11,168 bases of DNA from Gemmatimonadales bacterium (GCA_013812695.1 JACCSZ010000171.1:1-11168); one strand, 5' to 3'. Counted from the first letter of the stretch, positions 1 through 7,307 are shown. Notes: generated by a model from the sequence alone, not told the origin. Numbers and translations: made by a program.

Positions 1-1941
1 TTCATGTCCGGCGTCGGCGGCCAGTGGTTCCAGCCGTTCGCGCTCACGATCGCCTGCTCGGTGCTGGTGTCGCTGTTCGTCTCGTTCTCGCTCGACCCGA
101 TGCTCTCCGCGTACTGGCCCGACCCGCATGTGCCCCCGGAAGAGCGCGGCTGGCTCACGCGGCAGCTCGACAAGTTCAATGCGTGGTTCAACCGGCTGGC
201 GGAGGGCTACAAGGGCGTGATCGGCTGGGCACTCGACCATCGGCTGGCGATGGTGCTGGTGGCGGTGGGGACGTTCGTCGGCTCGTTCACGCTGCTCGGC
301 AAAGGTCTGTTCGGGCTGCTCTCGGTGCTCACGGGTATCGCCGTCATGCTGCTGGTCCTTCGACGGGAGCGGCCCTGGTATGTGAAGCTGGTCGGGGTTG
401 CAGCGGGCATTGTGGTCGCCGCGGGGCTGCTGCGCGTGAGCCCGACGTGGGGCAAGGTCGGGGTCGGCTTCTTCCCGCTGGACGACCGCTCGGAGTTCAC
501 CATTCAGATCGAGACGCCCCCCGGCTCGAATCTCCAGTACACACGCGCCAAGGCCGAAGAGGCGTCGCGGATTGTTCGCGAGCATCCGGAAGTGCTGTAC
601 ACATATTCCACGCTGGGCGGCGGAACGTCCGGGGCGGTCGATGTGGGTGACGTCTACGTTCGCATGGCGCCGAAGGATGAGCGATCCGTGGACGCCGAGA
701 TCTTCGCCGCCGGCGTGCGCCGCGAAGTAACCCGGATCGCGGGCGCCACCATGGCGGTGTTCACGAGCGACTTCGGGGGCGGGCGCAAGCAGTTGTTGCT
801 CCAGATCAAGGGGCCCGACCTCGCGTCGATCAACGAGGCGGCGGAGCTGGTGCGCCGCGCCGTCGAATCGGTGCCGAACGCCGTGGACATCTCGCTCTCG
901 AGCAAGGGGCAGAAGCCCGAGCTCAACGTGGAGCTCGATCGCGGGCTGGCCGGCTCGCTCGGCGTGACCGTCGGGCAGGTGGCGCAGTCCCTCCGTCCGG
1001 CCTTTGCCGGCATCGACGCGGGCGACTGGGTCGACCCGTCGGGCGAGACGCGCGACGTGGAAGTGCGACTGTCGCCCGCGGCGCGGCAACGGGCCGAAGA
1101 TCTCCGCCAGCTGCCGCTCGTGGTGGCCGGTCCGGACGGTCGCGCGCGGACGCTGCCCCTGGGCCAGGTGGCGCGGATCGAGCAGAGTCTCGGCCCCGCC
1201 GTGATCAACCACCTCAACCGGGACCTCGTCGTCAACGCCGAGTGGAACGTAAGCGGCCGGAGCACGGGCGAGGTGATGGCCGACGTGCTGGCCAAGGTGG
1301 CCGCGCTCCAGTTGCCGGCGGGGGTGACCTACACCTCCGGAGGCGACGCCGAGCAGCAAGCCGAGGTGTTCGGCAGCATCTTCGTCGCGCTCGGGGTGGC
1401 GATCATGCTTATGTACCTGATTCTGGTCATGCAGTTCGGCTCTTTCGTGGACCCGCTGGCCATCCTGATGTCGCTGCCACTCTCGCTCATCGGCGTCATG
1501 CTGGGGCTCGCCGTCACGGGCCTGACGGTGAACATCATGAGCCTGATCGGCGTCATCCTGCTCGCGGGGATCGTCGCCAAGAACGCGATCCTGCTCATCG
1601 ATTTCGCGAAATGGGCCCGCGAGAGCGACGGGCTCTCGCTCCGGGACGCGTTGATCCAGGCCGGGGCCATCCGGCTTCGGCCGATCCTGATGACGACGTT
1701 CGCCCTGATCGCCGGCATGATCCCGGTCGCCCTCGGGCAGGGCGAAGGCGCGCAATTCCGGCAGCCGCTGGGCGTGGCGGTCATCGGCGGGACCATCACC
1801 TCGACCCTGCTGACGCTGCTGGTCATTCCGACCGTCTACGAGATCCTCGACGAGCTTCGCCATTGGCTGATCGCCCGCTTCCGGCGCGTGGTGCCGGCCG
1901 CGGGTGGGACAGCGGTGCCGGCACCGGCCGGCGCGGAGTAG
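1..1941 (+). CDS. RND-family efflux transporter permease, C-terminal part (5' end outside window)
   Basis: Inner-membrane proton-driven efflux pump subunit of the AcrB/HAE1-like RND superfamily, which normally works as a trimer with a periplasmic adaptor and an outer-membrane channel. The frame is open from base 1, so the N-terminal half is missing; numbering below starts at the Met at base 4. Visible are the end of the TM6 region (LDPMLSAYW, about 30-38), TM7, the second periplasmic porter domain opening with FFPLDDRSEF and PPGSNLQ (about 156-178), and TM8-TM12 (about 455-625). Hallmarks are GIVAKNAILLIDF with Lys526, matching the AcrB Lys940 position, RLRPILMTT (557-565), matching the AcrB Arg971 region, and a C-terminal PLG..VIGG..TSTLLTLLVIP. 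The conserved Lys and Arg favour a proton-coupled HAE-type pump over a heavy-metal one. Residues about 98-150 carry extra hydrophobic sequence within TM7 (see findings). Substrate cannot be inferred. Family assignment is very secure. Confidence 0.95.
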   Translation, partial: FMSGVGGQWFQPFALTIACSVLVSLFVSFSLDPMLSAYWPDPHVPPEERGWLTRQLDKFNAWFNRLAEGYKGVIGWALDHRLAMVLVAVGTFVGSFTLLGKGLFGLLSVLTGIAVMLLVLRRERPWYVKLVGVAAGIVVAAGLLRVSPTWGKVGVGFFPLDDRSEFTIQIETPPGSNLQYTRAKAEEASRIVREHPEVLYTYSTLGGGTSGAVDVGDVYVRMAPKDERSVDAEIFAAGVRREVTRIAGATMAVFTSDFGGGRKQLLLQIKGPDLASINEAAELVRRAVESVPNAVDISLSSKGQKPELNVELDRGLAGSLGVTVGQVAQSLRPAFAGIDAGDWVDPSGETRDVEVRLSPAARQRAEDLRQLPLVVAGPDGRARTLPLGQVARIEQSLGPAVINHLNRDLVVNAEWNVSGRSTGEVMADVLAKVAALQLPAGVTYTSGGDAEQQAEVFGSIFVALGVAIMLMYLILVMQFGSFVDPLAILMSLPLSLIGVMLGLAVTGLTVNIMSLIGVILLAGIVAKNAILLIDFAKWARESDGLSLRDALIQAGAIRLRPILMTTFALIAGMIPVALGQGEGAQFRQPLGVAVIGGTITSTLLTLLVIPTVYEILDELRHWLIARFRRVVPAAGGTAVPAPAGAE

Positions 1942-1942
1942 C

Positions 1943-1962
1943 GCGGCGGCCCGGCCCGCCGC
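1943..1962 (+). terminator. possible stem-loop just after the RND gene
   Basis: A perfect 7-bp GC stem (GCGGCGG / CCGCCGC) with a 6-nt loop begins one base after the RND stop codon. It has no following T-run, so it is not a standard intrinsic terminator. It may help end or protect the transcript. In DNA this GC-rich such a stem can also arise by chance. The rest of the gap up to 2055 shows nothing I can name. Confidence 0.3.
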
Positions 1963-2055
1963 AGCGACGTTGCCGTCACCACGCCGTCCCGACTAGCTTC
2001 CCGCTCGCGCCGCACGCCGTGGCCGCCATCCCATCACACTCTCGTATCAGGCCTC

Positions 2056-3558
2056 ATGCCGCTCGAGACCGCCGTCATAGCCGCCCAGCCGGCCGGCTTC
2101 GCCACTCCGCTGCTCGCCATCGGGGTGGGGCGCGGCCCCCTTCCGGCCTCGCTTGCCGCGCTCGATCGGGATGGGGGTGGGGCCCTCGACCGGTTGTTCA
2201 CCGCAGGGGACTTCAGCGGTAAGAAAGACGAGACGGCGCTGGTTTACCCGCCGGGCGCGGCGGCGCGCGTGCTGCTCGTCGGGTTGGGCAAGGTGGACGA
2301 AATCTCCCGCGCGGGGATTCGCCGTGCCGCGTCCACCGCAGCCAAACGTGCCCGGACCATCGGCGTGGAGCGCGCGGCGTTCCATCTCGCTCCGGAGGCG
2401 CTGGGTTCCGTCGCGCCGGCCGACGCCGGGCAGGCGATCGCCGAAGGTCTCGCCCAGGGCGCCTGGCAGTTCAGCGAAATGAAGCGCGCCCCGGACGACA
2501 AAGAAAAGAAGCCGGCGCTGGAGCGGGTCGACGTGCTCGCGCCGGCAGACACCGAGGCGGTCGGCGCCGGCCACCGCGTCGGGGCGGCGGTCGGGGCGGG
2601 GCAGAGTCTGGCGCGAGGCATCCAGGTACTTCCCGGGAACGTCTGCACCCCGTCCTTCGTGGCGCATGCCGCCGAGGAGCTCGCGGGCCGACATGGTTTC
2701 GGCGTGACGGTGCTGGACAAGGCCGCCATCGGCCGCGAGCAGATGGGGGCGCTGCTGGCCGTCGCGCAAGGAAGCGCCGAGGAGCCGCGGTTCATCGTCC
2801 TCGAGTACAAGGGGGCGGAGGGCGCTCCGGTCGTGCTGATCGGCAAAGGCGTGACGTTCGACACCGGCGGGATCTCGATCAAGCCGGCCCAGAACATGGA
2901 GGACATGAAGTACGACATGTCGGGCGCCGCGGCCGTCCTGGGCACGTTCGAGATGCTGGGGAGGCTCAAACCGCCGGTGCACGTCGTCGGTCTGATTCCG
3001 AGCACCGAGAACATGCCGTCCGGGACGGCGGTCAAGCCGGGCGATGTGGTCACCAGTCTGTCAGGCAAGACGATCGAGGTGATCAACACCGACGCGGAGG
3101 GCCGGCTCATCCTGTGCGACGCCCTGACCTACGCCCAGCGGTTTGAGCCCGCGTGCGTGCTCGACATCGCCACGCTGACCGGGGCGATCGTCGTCGCCCT
3201 CGGCCACATGGCGAGCGGCGTCATGGGCACCGACGACCAGCTCATCGAGGACCTGCGGACCGCCGGCGAGCGCGCGGGCGAGCGGGTGTGGCCGCTGCCG
3301 CTCTGGGACGAATACCGGGAGCTGATGAAGTCGGACATCGCGGACGTGAAGAACGCGGGCGGCCGGCCGGCCGGCAGCATCTCGGCCGGGTGGTTCCTGC
3401 GAGAGTTCGTCGATGGGTTTCCGTGGGCGCACCTGGACATCGCGGGCACGGCCTATACCGATCGCGAGGACGCCGCGAGGGTGAAGGGCCCGACGGGCGT
3501 CGGCGTACGGTTGTTCAGCGAATTCGTGCTGAGCCGGCAGGGCTCGGGGACACGCTGA
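2056..3558 (+). CDS. pepA: leucyl aminopeptidase (peptidase family M17)
   Basis: Cytosolic two-metal aminopeptidase that removes N-terminal residues, often Leu, from peptides; family members are hexamers. The 500-residue length is normal for the family. The N-terminal macro-like domain spans about 1-165 and the catalytic domain about 175-495. The catalytic domain holds GKGVTFDTGGISIKP (262-276) with Lys264, Asp269 and Lys276, KYDMSGAAA (285-293) with Asp287, and the M17 signature NTDAEGRL (344-351) with Asp346, Glu348 and Arg350. These match the E. coli PepA metal ligands and catalytic Lys/Arg, so the enzyme should be active. The ATG at 2056 has only a weak CAGG upstream, but the N-terminus fits the family. 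The next gene follows closely on the same strand. E. coli PepA also binds DNA in Xer recombination; nothing here shows that role. Confidence 0.97.
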   Translation: MPLETAVIAAQPAGFATPLLAIGVGRGPLPASLAALDRDGGGALDRLFTAGDFSGKKDETALVYPPGAAARVLLVGLGKVDEISRAGIRRAASTAAKRARTIGVERAAFHLAPEALGSVAPADAGQAIAEGLAQGAWQFSEMKRAPDDKEKKPALERVDVLAPADTEAVGAGHRVGAAVGAGQSLARGIQVLPGNVCTPSFVAHAAEELAGRHGFGVTVLDKAAIGREQMGALLAVAQGSAEEPRFIVLEYKGAEGAPVVLIGKGVTFDTGGISIKPAQNMEDMKYDMSGAAAVLGTFEMLGRLKPPVHVVGLIPSTENMPSGTAVKPGDVVTSLSGKTIEVINTDAEGRLILCDALTYAQRFEPACVLDIATLTGAIVVALGHMASGVMGTDDQLIEDLRTAGERAGERVWPLPLWDEYRELMKSDIADVKNAGGRPAGSISAGWFLREFVDGFPWAHLDIAGTAYTDREDAARVKGPTGVGVRLFSEFVLSRQGSGTR

Positions 3559-3595
3559 GCGTACGCCGGGTTTTTTCACGCGCAGGTGATGCCTC

Positions 3596-3641
3596 GGTCA
3601 CGCCCGCAGGCCCTGGTCCCTTCGCTGCGCTGGGAGTGACC
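3596..3641. repeat. degenerate copy of the window's palindromic repeat, at the start of the outer-membrane protein gene
   Basis: The segment 3617-3640 shares an 11-bp identical core, TTCGCTGCGCT, and a trailing GGA.TGAC with the right arm of the intact element at 7201-7226. The ends form an imperfect inverted repeat (GGTCACgCCCgCAG at 3596-3609 against CTGGGAGTGACC at 3630-3641). The left arm is not otherwise recognisable, so this looks like a decayed or half element. It overlaps the most likely GTG start of the downstream gene. The resemblance is fair but could be partly chance. Confidence 0.45.
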
Positions 3642-5429
3642 GTCGCGCTGGTCTCGGCACTGCTCGTCTCGCCCCGCGGCGCCGCGGCGCAGATCTATGA
3701 CGACAGCCTTCCCAGCGACTCACTCGAAGCCGACACGGTGGACCAGACCGCGCGCTATCTCCGCGCGATCGAGCAGGAGGAAGTGCGCGTGCCGGTGTTG
3801 CCTCGACTCGGACCGCCGGGCCCCCGTCCCGCCCTCACGCGCATCGTGTTCGCCCGCGATTCGATCGACTGGCTGAGCGGCGCCACGCTGGGCGATCTGC
3901 TGAGCCAGGTCCCGGGGGTCTATCTCTGGCGCGGCGGGTACATCGGGCGTCCGGAGCCGGTCAACTTCCAGGGTCGGGGCGCGAGTGCCGCGGAGTACTA
4001 CCTCGATGGGGTCCCGTACGTGGCGGCTGGCGTGGACAGCGTCGCGGTCGACCCCGCGCAGATCTCGACCAGCTTTCTCGATCGCGTTGAAGTCGAGCGC
4101 TGGCCCGGGCTGCTGCGCGTCCACCTGTTCACGCGGCGGCAGGACCGGCTCGCCCCGAGGTCGCGCATCGGCGTCGCGCGAGGCGACGACGACTTCGCGC
4201 GCTACGAGGGCGATCTGGAGCGCCGGTTCCCGTCGGGGCTCGGCTTCGTACTTGCCGCCGATTACTTGAGCTCGCCCACGGTGAGTGGGACCAGCAGCGA
4301 CTATTCGAACACGCAGGTCTGGGCACAGGGCGGATACATCCCCTCGGCGAGGCTCGGGCTGCAGTACCAGATCATCCGCTCGCGACCCAGGCGCCAGGCA
4401 TTCACGGTTGCCGACGTGACCGACAGCGACACGATCGGGCAGGGCTTCAGCGCGACGCGCACCGACGCGCAGCTCCGGCTTTCGCTCCGCACCCGCGAAG
4501 ACGGCACCGGCCCCAGCGTCGACCTGATGTACGCGCGATCGGGGTGGGACGGCGGGGGCCTCGATCAGCAGAACAACCAGATCGGCGGCTACGCATCGCT
4601 GGTCCGCTCGCCGGCCTTCACGCTGGGAGCCTCCGGCTTTCACCGCACGCGCTGGACGCCCCTCGACCTCCGCGCCACGCTGGGCTGGAGCCCGGTGGCC
4701 CCGTTCACCGCCACCGCGGAGGCGGTGCTGCAGCACCACTTCGGCGGCCGCAGCTCCAGGTACGTGGCGCTCGCTGCCGGCCTCCAGCCGGCGCGCGGGC
4801 TCGCGCTCACGGGAACGTCCCGGATCGGCGATCAGGTGGCGGCTCCGTCGATCATCGCCGATAGCGCTCAGCCGCTTCGCGACATCGAAGTGCAGCTCGG
4901 CTGGGAACGAGAGCGGATCGGGGTCCAGGTTGGATACAGCCGGACGTCGGCCTTCAATCCGTTCGGGTATGCCGAGTTCGTGCGGATCGCATCGCTGGCG
5001 CCGTCGCCTGATCTCGAGTGGCTGACCGTGAGCGCGCGCGTGGCTCCGCTTCGATGGGTGACACTGCAGAGTTGGTACAGTCACCCGCGGAAGGGCACGG
5101 TGGACGGCCTGCCGCCGACGCACTCACTCACCACCGCGACGATCCGGTCGAAGTTCCTGCGAAAGTTCCCGAGCGGCATTTTCGATCTCAAGCTGCAGGT
5201 CGGCATGGAAGCATGGGGGCGGGGCACGATCGGGCGCGATGGCGTCGGCGCGCCGGTGGTGCTGCGCGGGGCGACGTTTTTCAAGAGTTTGGTGGAGTTT
5301 CAGCTCCAGAGCTTTACGGTCTTCTGGGACCGGGGGAATCTGACGGGGACGGATCGCACGTATGTGCCGGGGTTCGGGGTACCGGCCTACGGCAGCAATT
5401 TTGGGGTGCGGTGGGAGTTCTTGAATTAG
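3636..5429 (+). CDS. TonB-dependent-receptor-like outer-membrane protein with divergent plug domain
   Basis: Probable outer-membrane beta-barrel protein related to TonB-dependent receptors. From the GTG at 3636 it has 597 residues. A hydrophobic stretch (VALVSALLV) and an AAA-Q cleavage-like site near residues 16-19 indicate export. A plug-like domain at about 75-165 contains LGDLLSQVPGV, NFQGRGASAAEYYLDGVPY and FLDRVEVERWPG. Beyond about 170 the sequence alternates hydrophobic and polar residues with many Tyr, Trp and Gly, as in a barrel, and it ends FGVRWEFLN. I see no carboxypeptidase-like N-terminal domain and no clear TonB box. The start is uncertain: the GTG at 3636 has no Shine-Dalgarno site and gives an n-region without positive charge. 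A CTG at 3555 overlaps the pepA stop, has GGGGA just upstream and would give an n-region with Arg-Arg. The substrate is unknown. The adjacent aminopeptidase hints at peptide use, but that is only an inference. Confidence 0.8.
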   Translation: MTVALVSALLVSPRGAAAQIYDDSLPSDSLEADTVDQTARYLRAIEQEEVRVPVLPRLGPPGPRPALTRIVFARDSIDWLSGATLGDLLSQVPGVYLWRGGYIGRPEPVNFQGRGASAAEYYLDGVPYVAAGVDSVAVDPAQISTSFLDRVEVERWPGLLRVHLFTRRQDRLAPRSRIGVARGDDDFARYEGDLERRFPSGLGFVLAADYLSSPTVSGTSSDYSNTQVWAQGGYIPSARLGLQYQIIRSRPRRQAFTVADVTDSDTIGQGFSATRTDAQLRLSLRTREDGTGPSVDLMYARSGWDGGGLDQQNNQIGGYASLVRSPAFTLGASGFHRTRWTPLDLRATLGWSPVAPFTATAEAVLQHHFGGRSSRYVALAAGLQPARGLALTGTSRIGDQVAAPSIIADSAQPLRDIEVQLGWERERIGVQVGYSRTSAFNPFGYAEFVRIASLAPSPDLEWLTVSARVAPLRWVTLQSWYSHPRKGTVDGLPPTHSLTTATIRSKFLRKFPSGIFDLKLQVGMEAWGRGTIGRDGVGAPVVLRGATFFKSLVEFQLQSFTVFWDRGNLTGTDRTYVPGFGVPAYGSNFGVRWEFLN

Positions 5430-5483
5430 GTGAAGTGGGTGATGGAAAGTGATTCCTTTCAGTGAATTGGGCCCTTACCCCCT

Positions 5484-5548
5484 GTCATCCTGAGCGAAGC
5501 GAAGGAGCCATGCGCTGAGGCATGGCTCCTTCGCTTGCTCGGGATGAT
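5484..5548. repeat. palindromic REP-like element A, between the outer-membrane protein gene and yicC
   Basis: The left arm (5484-5513, core CATCCTGAGCGAAGCGAAGG) and right arm (5520-5548) form a nearly perfect stem around a 6-nt loop, GCTGAG. I see one wobble-type difference and one single-base bulge. Flanking GCCCTT (5471-5476) and AAGGGC (5552-5557) can extend the hairpin outward to about 87 nt. No T-run follows, so it is not a classical terminator, but a structure this strong could still end or protect the upstream transcript. The remainder of the 5430-5649 gap shows no convincing promoter. Confidence 0.9.
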
Positions 5549-5640
5549 GGGAAGGGCACTGGGACCCGCCTGTTCGAGGAATCCCGCACCTACCAGCCGA
5601 CCTCAACCGCGAGTAAATTGCCCGGCTATCCCGGTTCCGC

Positions 5641-5645
5641 GGAGG
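5641..5645 (+). promoter_or_regulatory. ribosome binding site deciding the yicC start
   Basis: GGAGG lies 4 nt before the GTG at 5650. It is 1 nt before the GTG at 5647 (too close) and 16 nt before the ATG at 5662 (too far). It therefore favours 5650 and an N-terminus beginning MPNSMTGFG. Confidence 0.6.
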
Positions 5646-5649
5646 CGTG

Positions 5650-6525
5650 GTGCCCAACAGCATGACGGGGTTCGGGGCGGCGGAGGGTCCCGCGGCCGGC
5701 GGGCGGCTCCGCGTGGAGATCCGGACCGTCAATCACCGCCATTTCAACCTCGCCCCGAAGCTGCCGTCGGACTTGAGCGCGCTCGAGGGTGACCTCAGAG
5801 AGCGCCTTCGCCGGGAATTCGACCGCGGTCACGTGGCGGTGCACGCCCGATGGACGGAGTACCCGGAGCGCGCCGGCGGCCTGGCGGTCGATCTCGACCG
5901 GGCCCGGCTCGTGACCGCACGGCTTCGGGAGCTGCAGTCGGCTCTCGGCCTGGCCGGCGACGTGACCGTCGAAATGGTGGCCCGACAGCCCGACGTGCTC
6001 TCCACGACGCTCGAGGCGGCGATCGAAGTCCCCTGGACCGAGGTCGAGCCGATCGTGGGGCATGCGGCCGCCGAATGTCGCGCCATGCGCGCCCGCGAAG
6101 GGGCGGCCCTCGCAGTCGAGCTGCGGCACCGCATCACGCTGCTGGCCCAGGCGGCCGAGAGCATCGCGCACCGCGCGCCGGACCGGGTGGTTCGGGAACG
6201 TGACCGGCTTCGTGCCGCCGTTGCGGAGCTGCTGGACGGCCGGCCCATCGACGACGCGCGCCTCGCCCAGGAGATCGCGTTCCACGCCGATCGACTCGAT
6301 ATCACCGAGGAGCTGGTCCGCTTCCAGGCGCACATCGCCGTCGTGCGCGAGGCGCTGGAGGCCGATCGCCCCGTGGGCAAGCAGCTCGGCTTCGTCGCGC
6401 AGGAGTTGGGCCGCGAGGTCAACACGATGGGGTCCAAGGCCAACGACGCCGAGATATCCCAGCAGGTGATCGCGATGAAGGGGGAACTCGAGAAGTTCCG
6501 GGAACAGCTCGAGAATTTCGAGTGA
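5650..6525 (+). CDS. yicC: YicC/YloC family endoribonuclease-like protein
   Basis: Member of the conserved YicC family (DUF1732 C-terminal domain). Homologues E. coli YicC and B. subtilis YloC have been linked to RNA cleavage and small-RNA turnover; activity here is inferred from the family. The protein has 291 residues, the usual length. It shows the N-terminal signature SMTGFG (4-9), then RVEIRTVNHRHF with the family's VNHR, an Arg/Glu-rich helical middle, and the C-terminal signature DITEELVRFQAH (from 217), GSKAND (261-266) and a final helix ending LEKFREQLENFE. The start is chosen on GGAGG at 5641-5645. Its stop overlaps the gmk GTG start by 4 nt (GTGA), so the two are probably translationally coupled. 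The order yicC - gmk - rpoZ - coaBC is widely conserved and supports the call. Confidence 0.95.
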   Translation: MPNSMTGFGAAEGPAAGGRLRVEIRTVNHRHFNLAPKLPSDLSALEGDLRERLRREFDRGHVAVHARWTEYPERAGGLAVDLDRARLVTARLRELQSALGLAGDVTVEMVARQPDVLSTTLEAAIEVPWTEVEPIVGHAAAECRAMRAREGAALAVELRHRITLLAQAAESIAHRAPDRVVRERDRLRAAVAELLDGRPIDDARLAQEIAFHADRLDITEELVRFQAHIAVVREALEADRPVGKQLGFVAQELGREVNTMGSKANDAEISQQVIAMKGELEKFREQLENFE

Positions 6526-7169
6526 GACCGTTTTTGCTCGTGCTGTCGTCGCCGTCGGGAGGGGGGAAGACCACGATTGCGCGAAGCCTCCTCCAGGCGC
6601 GCGACGATTTGGGCTACTCGGTGTCCGCCACGACCCGGCCGGTCCGGGACGGCGAGCGCGACGGGGTCGATTACCACTTCCTCGCGCGCGACGAATTCCT
6701 GCGGCGGGTCGAGGCCGGCGACTTTATCGAGTGGGCCACCTACGCCGGGAACCTGTACGGCACGCTCCGGAGCGAGATCGACGCGCTATTCTCGCAGGGG
6801 CGCACGGCGGTGCTGGACGTGGAGATCGAGGGCGCGCGGCAGATCCGGGCCAGCTTTCCGAACTCGCTCCACCTGTTCGTGCTGCCCCCGTCGGCCGAGG
6901 TGCTGGTGGACCGGCTGGCCGGCCGGAACACCGAGTCGCCCGCGATCGTTCGCGAGCGCATGACCCACGCCGCGGACGAGCTGGCCGCGGTCGCGGAGTA
7001 CGACTACGCGATCTTCAACGAGGACCTCGACCTCGCCGTGGCGGAGGTGGCCGCGATCCTCGACGCCGAAGCGCGGCGCGTGAATCGCCAGGAGGGGCTC
7101 ACCCCGTTCATCGCACGGCTTCGGCGAGACGTCATCGCGGCGGCCTCGAGGATCGCGGTGTCACCCTGA
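6522..7169 (+). CDS. gmk: guanylate kinase
   Basis: Phosphorylates GMP (and dGMP) to GDP with ATP in the cytoplasm, an essential step in GTP and dGTP supply. The 215 residues include the P-loop SSPSGGGKTT (9-18), the GMP-binding SATTRPVRDGE (35-45) with Ser35, Arg39 and Arg42, the YHF segment at 51-53, Glu70, the YGT motif near 79-81, and LDVEIEGARQ (98-107). A lid/ATP-site region DRLAGRNTES..IVRERM follows. Start is the GTG in the 4-nt overlap with yicC. The protein is slightly longer than the usual ~205 residues. Its last two codons and stop (TCA CCC TGA) lie inside the left arm of palindromic element B, so the extreme C-terminus seems shaped by the repeat. No catalytic residue appears lost. 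Confidence 0.97.
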   Translation: MRPFLLVLSSPSGGGKTTIARSLLQARDDLGYSVSATTRPVRDGERDGVDYHFLARDEFLRRVEAGDFIEWATYAGNLYGTLRSEIDALFSQGRTAVLDVEIEGARQIRASFPNSLHLFVLPPSAEVLVDRLAGRNTESPAIVRERMTHAADELAAVAEYDYAIFNEDLDLAVAEVAAILDAEARRVNRQEGLTPFIARLRRDVIAAASRIAVSP

Positions 7170-7226
7170 GCGTGAGGGAAGGGGGCATGCGTCGGAGCCT
7201 GGCTCCTTCGCTGCGCTCAGGATGAC
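7160..7226. repeat. palindromic REP-like element B, between gmk and rpoZ
   Basis: The left arm starts GTCACCCTGAGCG (7160-7172) and continues TGAGGGAAGG; the right arm (7201-7226) reads GGCTCCTTCGCTGCGCTCAG then GATGAC. The arms are inverted copies with several mismatches, more decayed than elements A and C. The spacer holds a small palindrome of its own, GGAGCC-T-GGCTCC (7194-7206), which shares its right half with the right arm. The TGA at 7167-7169 in the left arm is the gmk stop codon. A hairpin here would fall between two genes that are normally co-transcribed. Confidence 0.85.
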
Positions 7227-7267
7227 GGCGCTGCCGTCGCGATGACGGTACGGCACTCAGGATGACG
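7221..7267. repeat. three GATGACG words at exact 20-bp spacing
   Basis: GATGACG occurs at 7221, 7241 and 7261. The first and third are preceded by CTCAG, the end of the palindromic element's right arm. The 20-bp units starting at 7221 and 7241 match at 13 positions by my count. This looks like a small tandem expansion or serial remnants of the element's outer end. It ends 40 nt before the rpoZ start. Confidence 0.55.
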
Positions 7268-7298
7268 TCGGTTGGAGTACACACGGTAGCAACCTTAC

Positions 7299-7302
7299 GG
7301 AG
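7299..7302 (+). promoter_or_regulatory. ribosome binding site of rpoZ
   Basis: GGAG with 5 nt spacing to the ATG at 7308. It fixes the start of this very short gene, which would otherwise be easy to miss between a repeat and coaBC. Confidence 0.7.
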
Positions 7303-7307
7303 ATACC

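Noticed and set aside
1242..2222. 326-codon + strand frame running from the RND gene into pepA
   Set aside because: Out of frame with two well-supported genes; composition is typical of a shifted frame in GC-rich DNA.
2047..3110. Long minus-strand open frames opposite pepA
   Set aside because: Arg/Pro/Ser-rich shadows of a gene whose + frame has every M17 motif.
3552..3576. T-run TTTTTT at 3571-3576 as an intrinsic terminator after pepA
   Set aside because: The only nearby perfect inverted repeat, ACGCT-G-AGCGT, has a 1-nt centre and cannot form a normal hairpin; a weak CCGGC/GCCGG pairing is too far apart to be convincing.
3153..3635. In-frame upstream extension of the outer-membrane protein gene into pepA
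   Set aside because: Starting at 3153 would add about 160 Arg/Gly-rich residues overlapping pepA and bury the signal peptide.
3720..5123. 467-codon open frame on the minus strand opposite the outer-membrane protein gene
   Set aside because: Low-complexity Arg/Ala-rich translation; the + strand frame has clear plug and barrel features, so this is a shadow.
5591..5619. TAAATT at 5614-5619 as a -10 box for yicC
   Set aside because: No acceptable -35 sequence lies 16-18 bp upstream, so a promoter cannot be supported.
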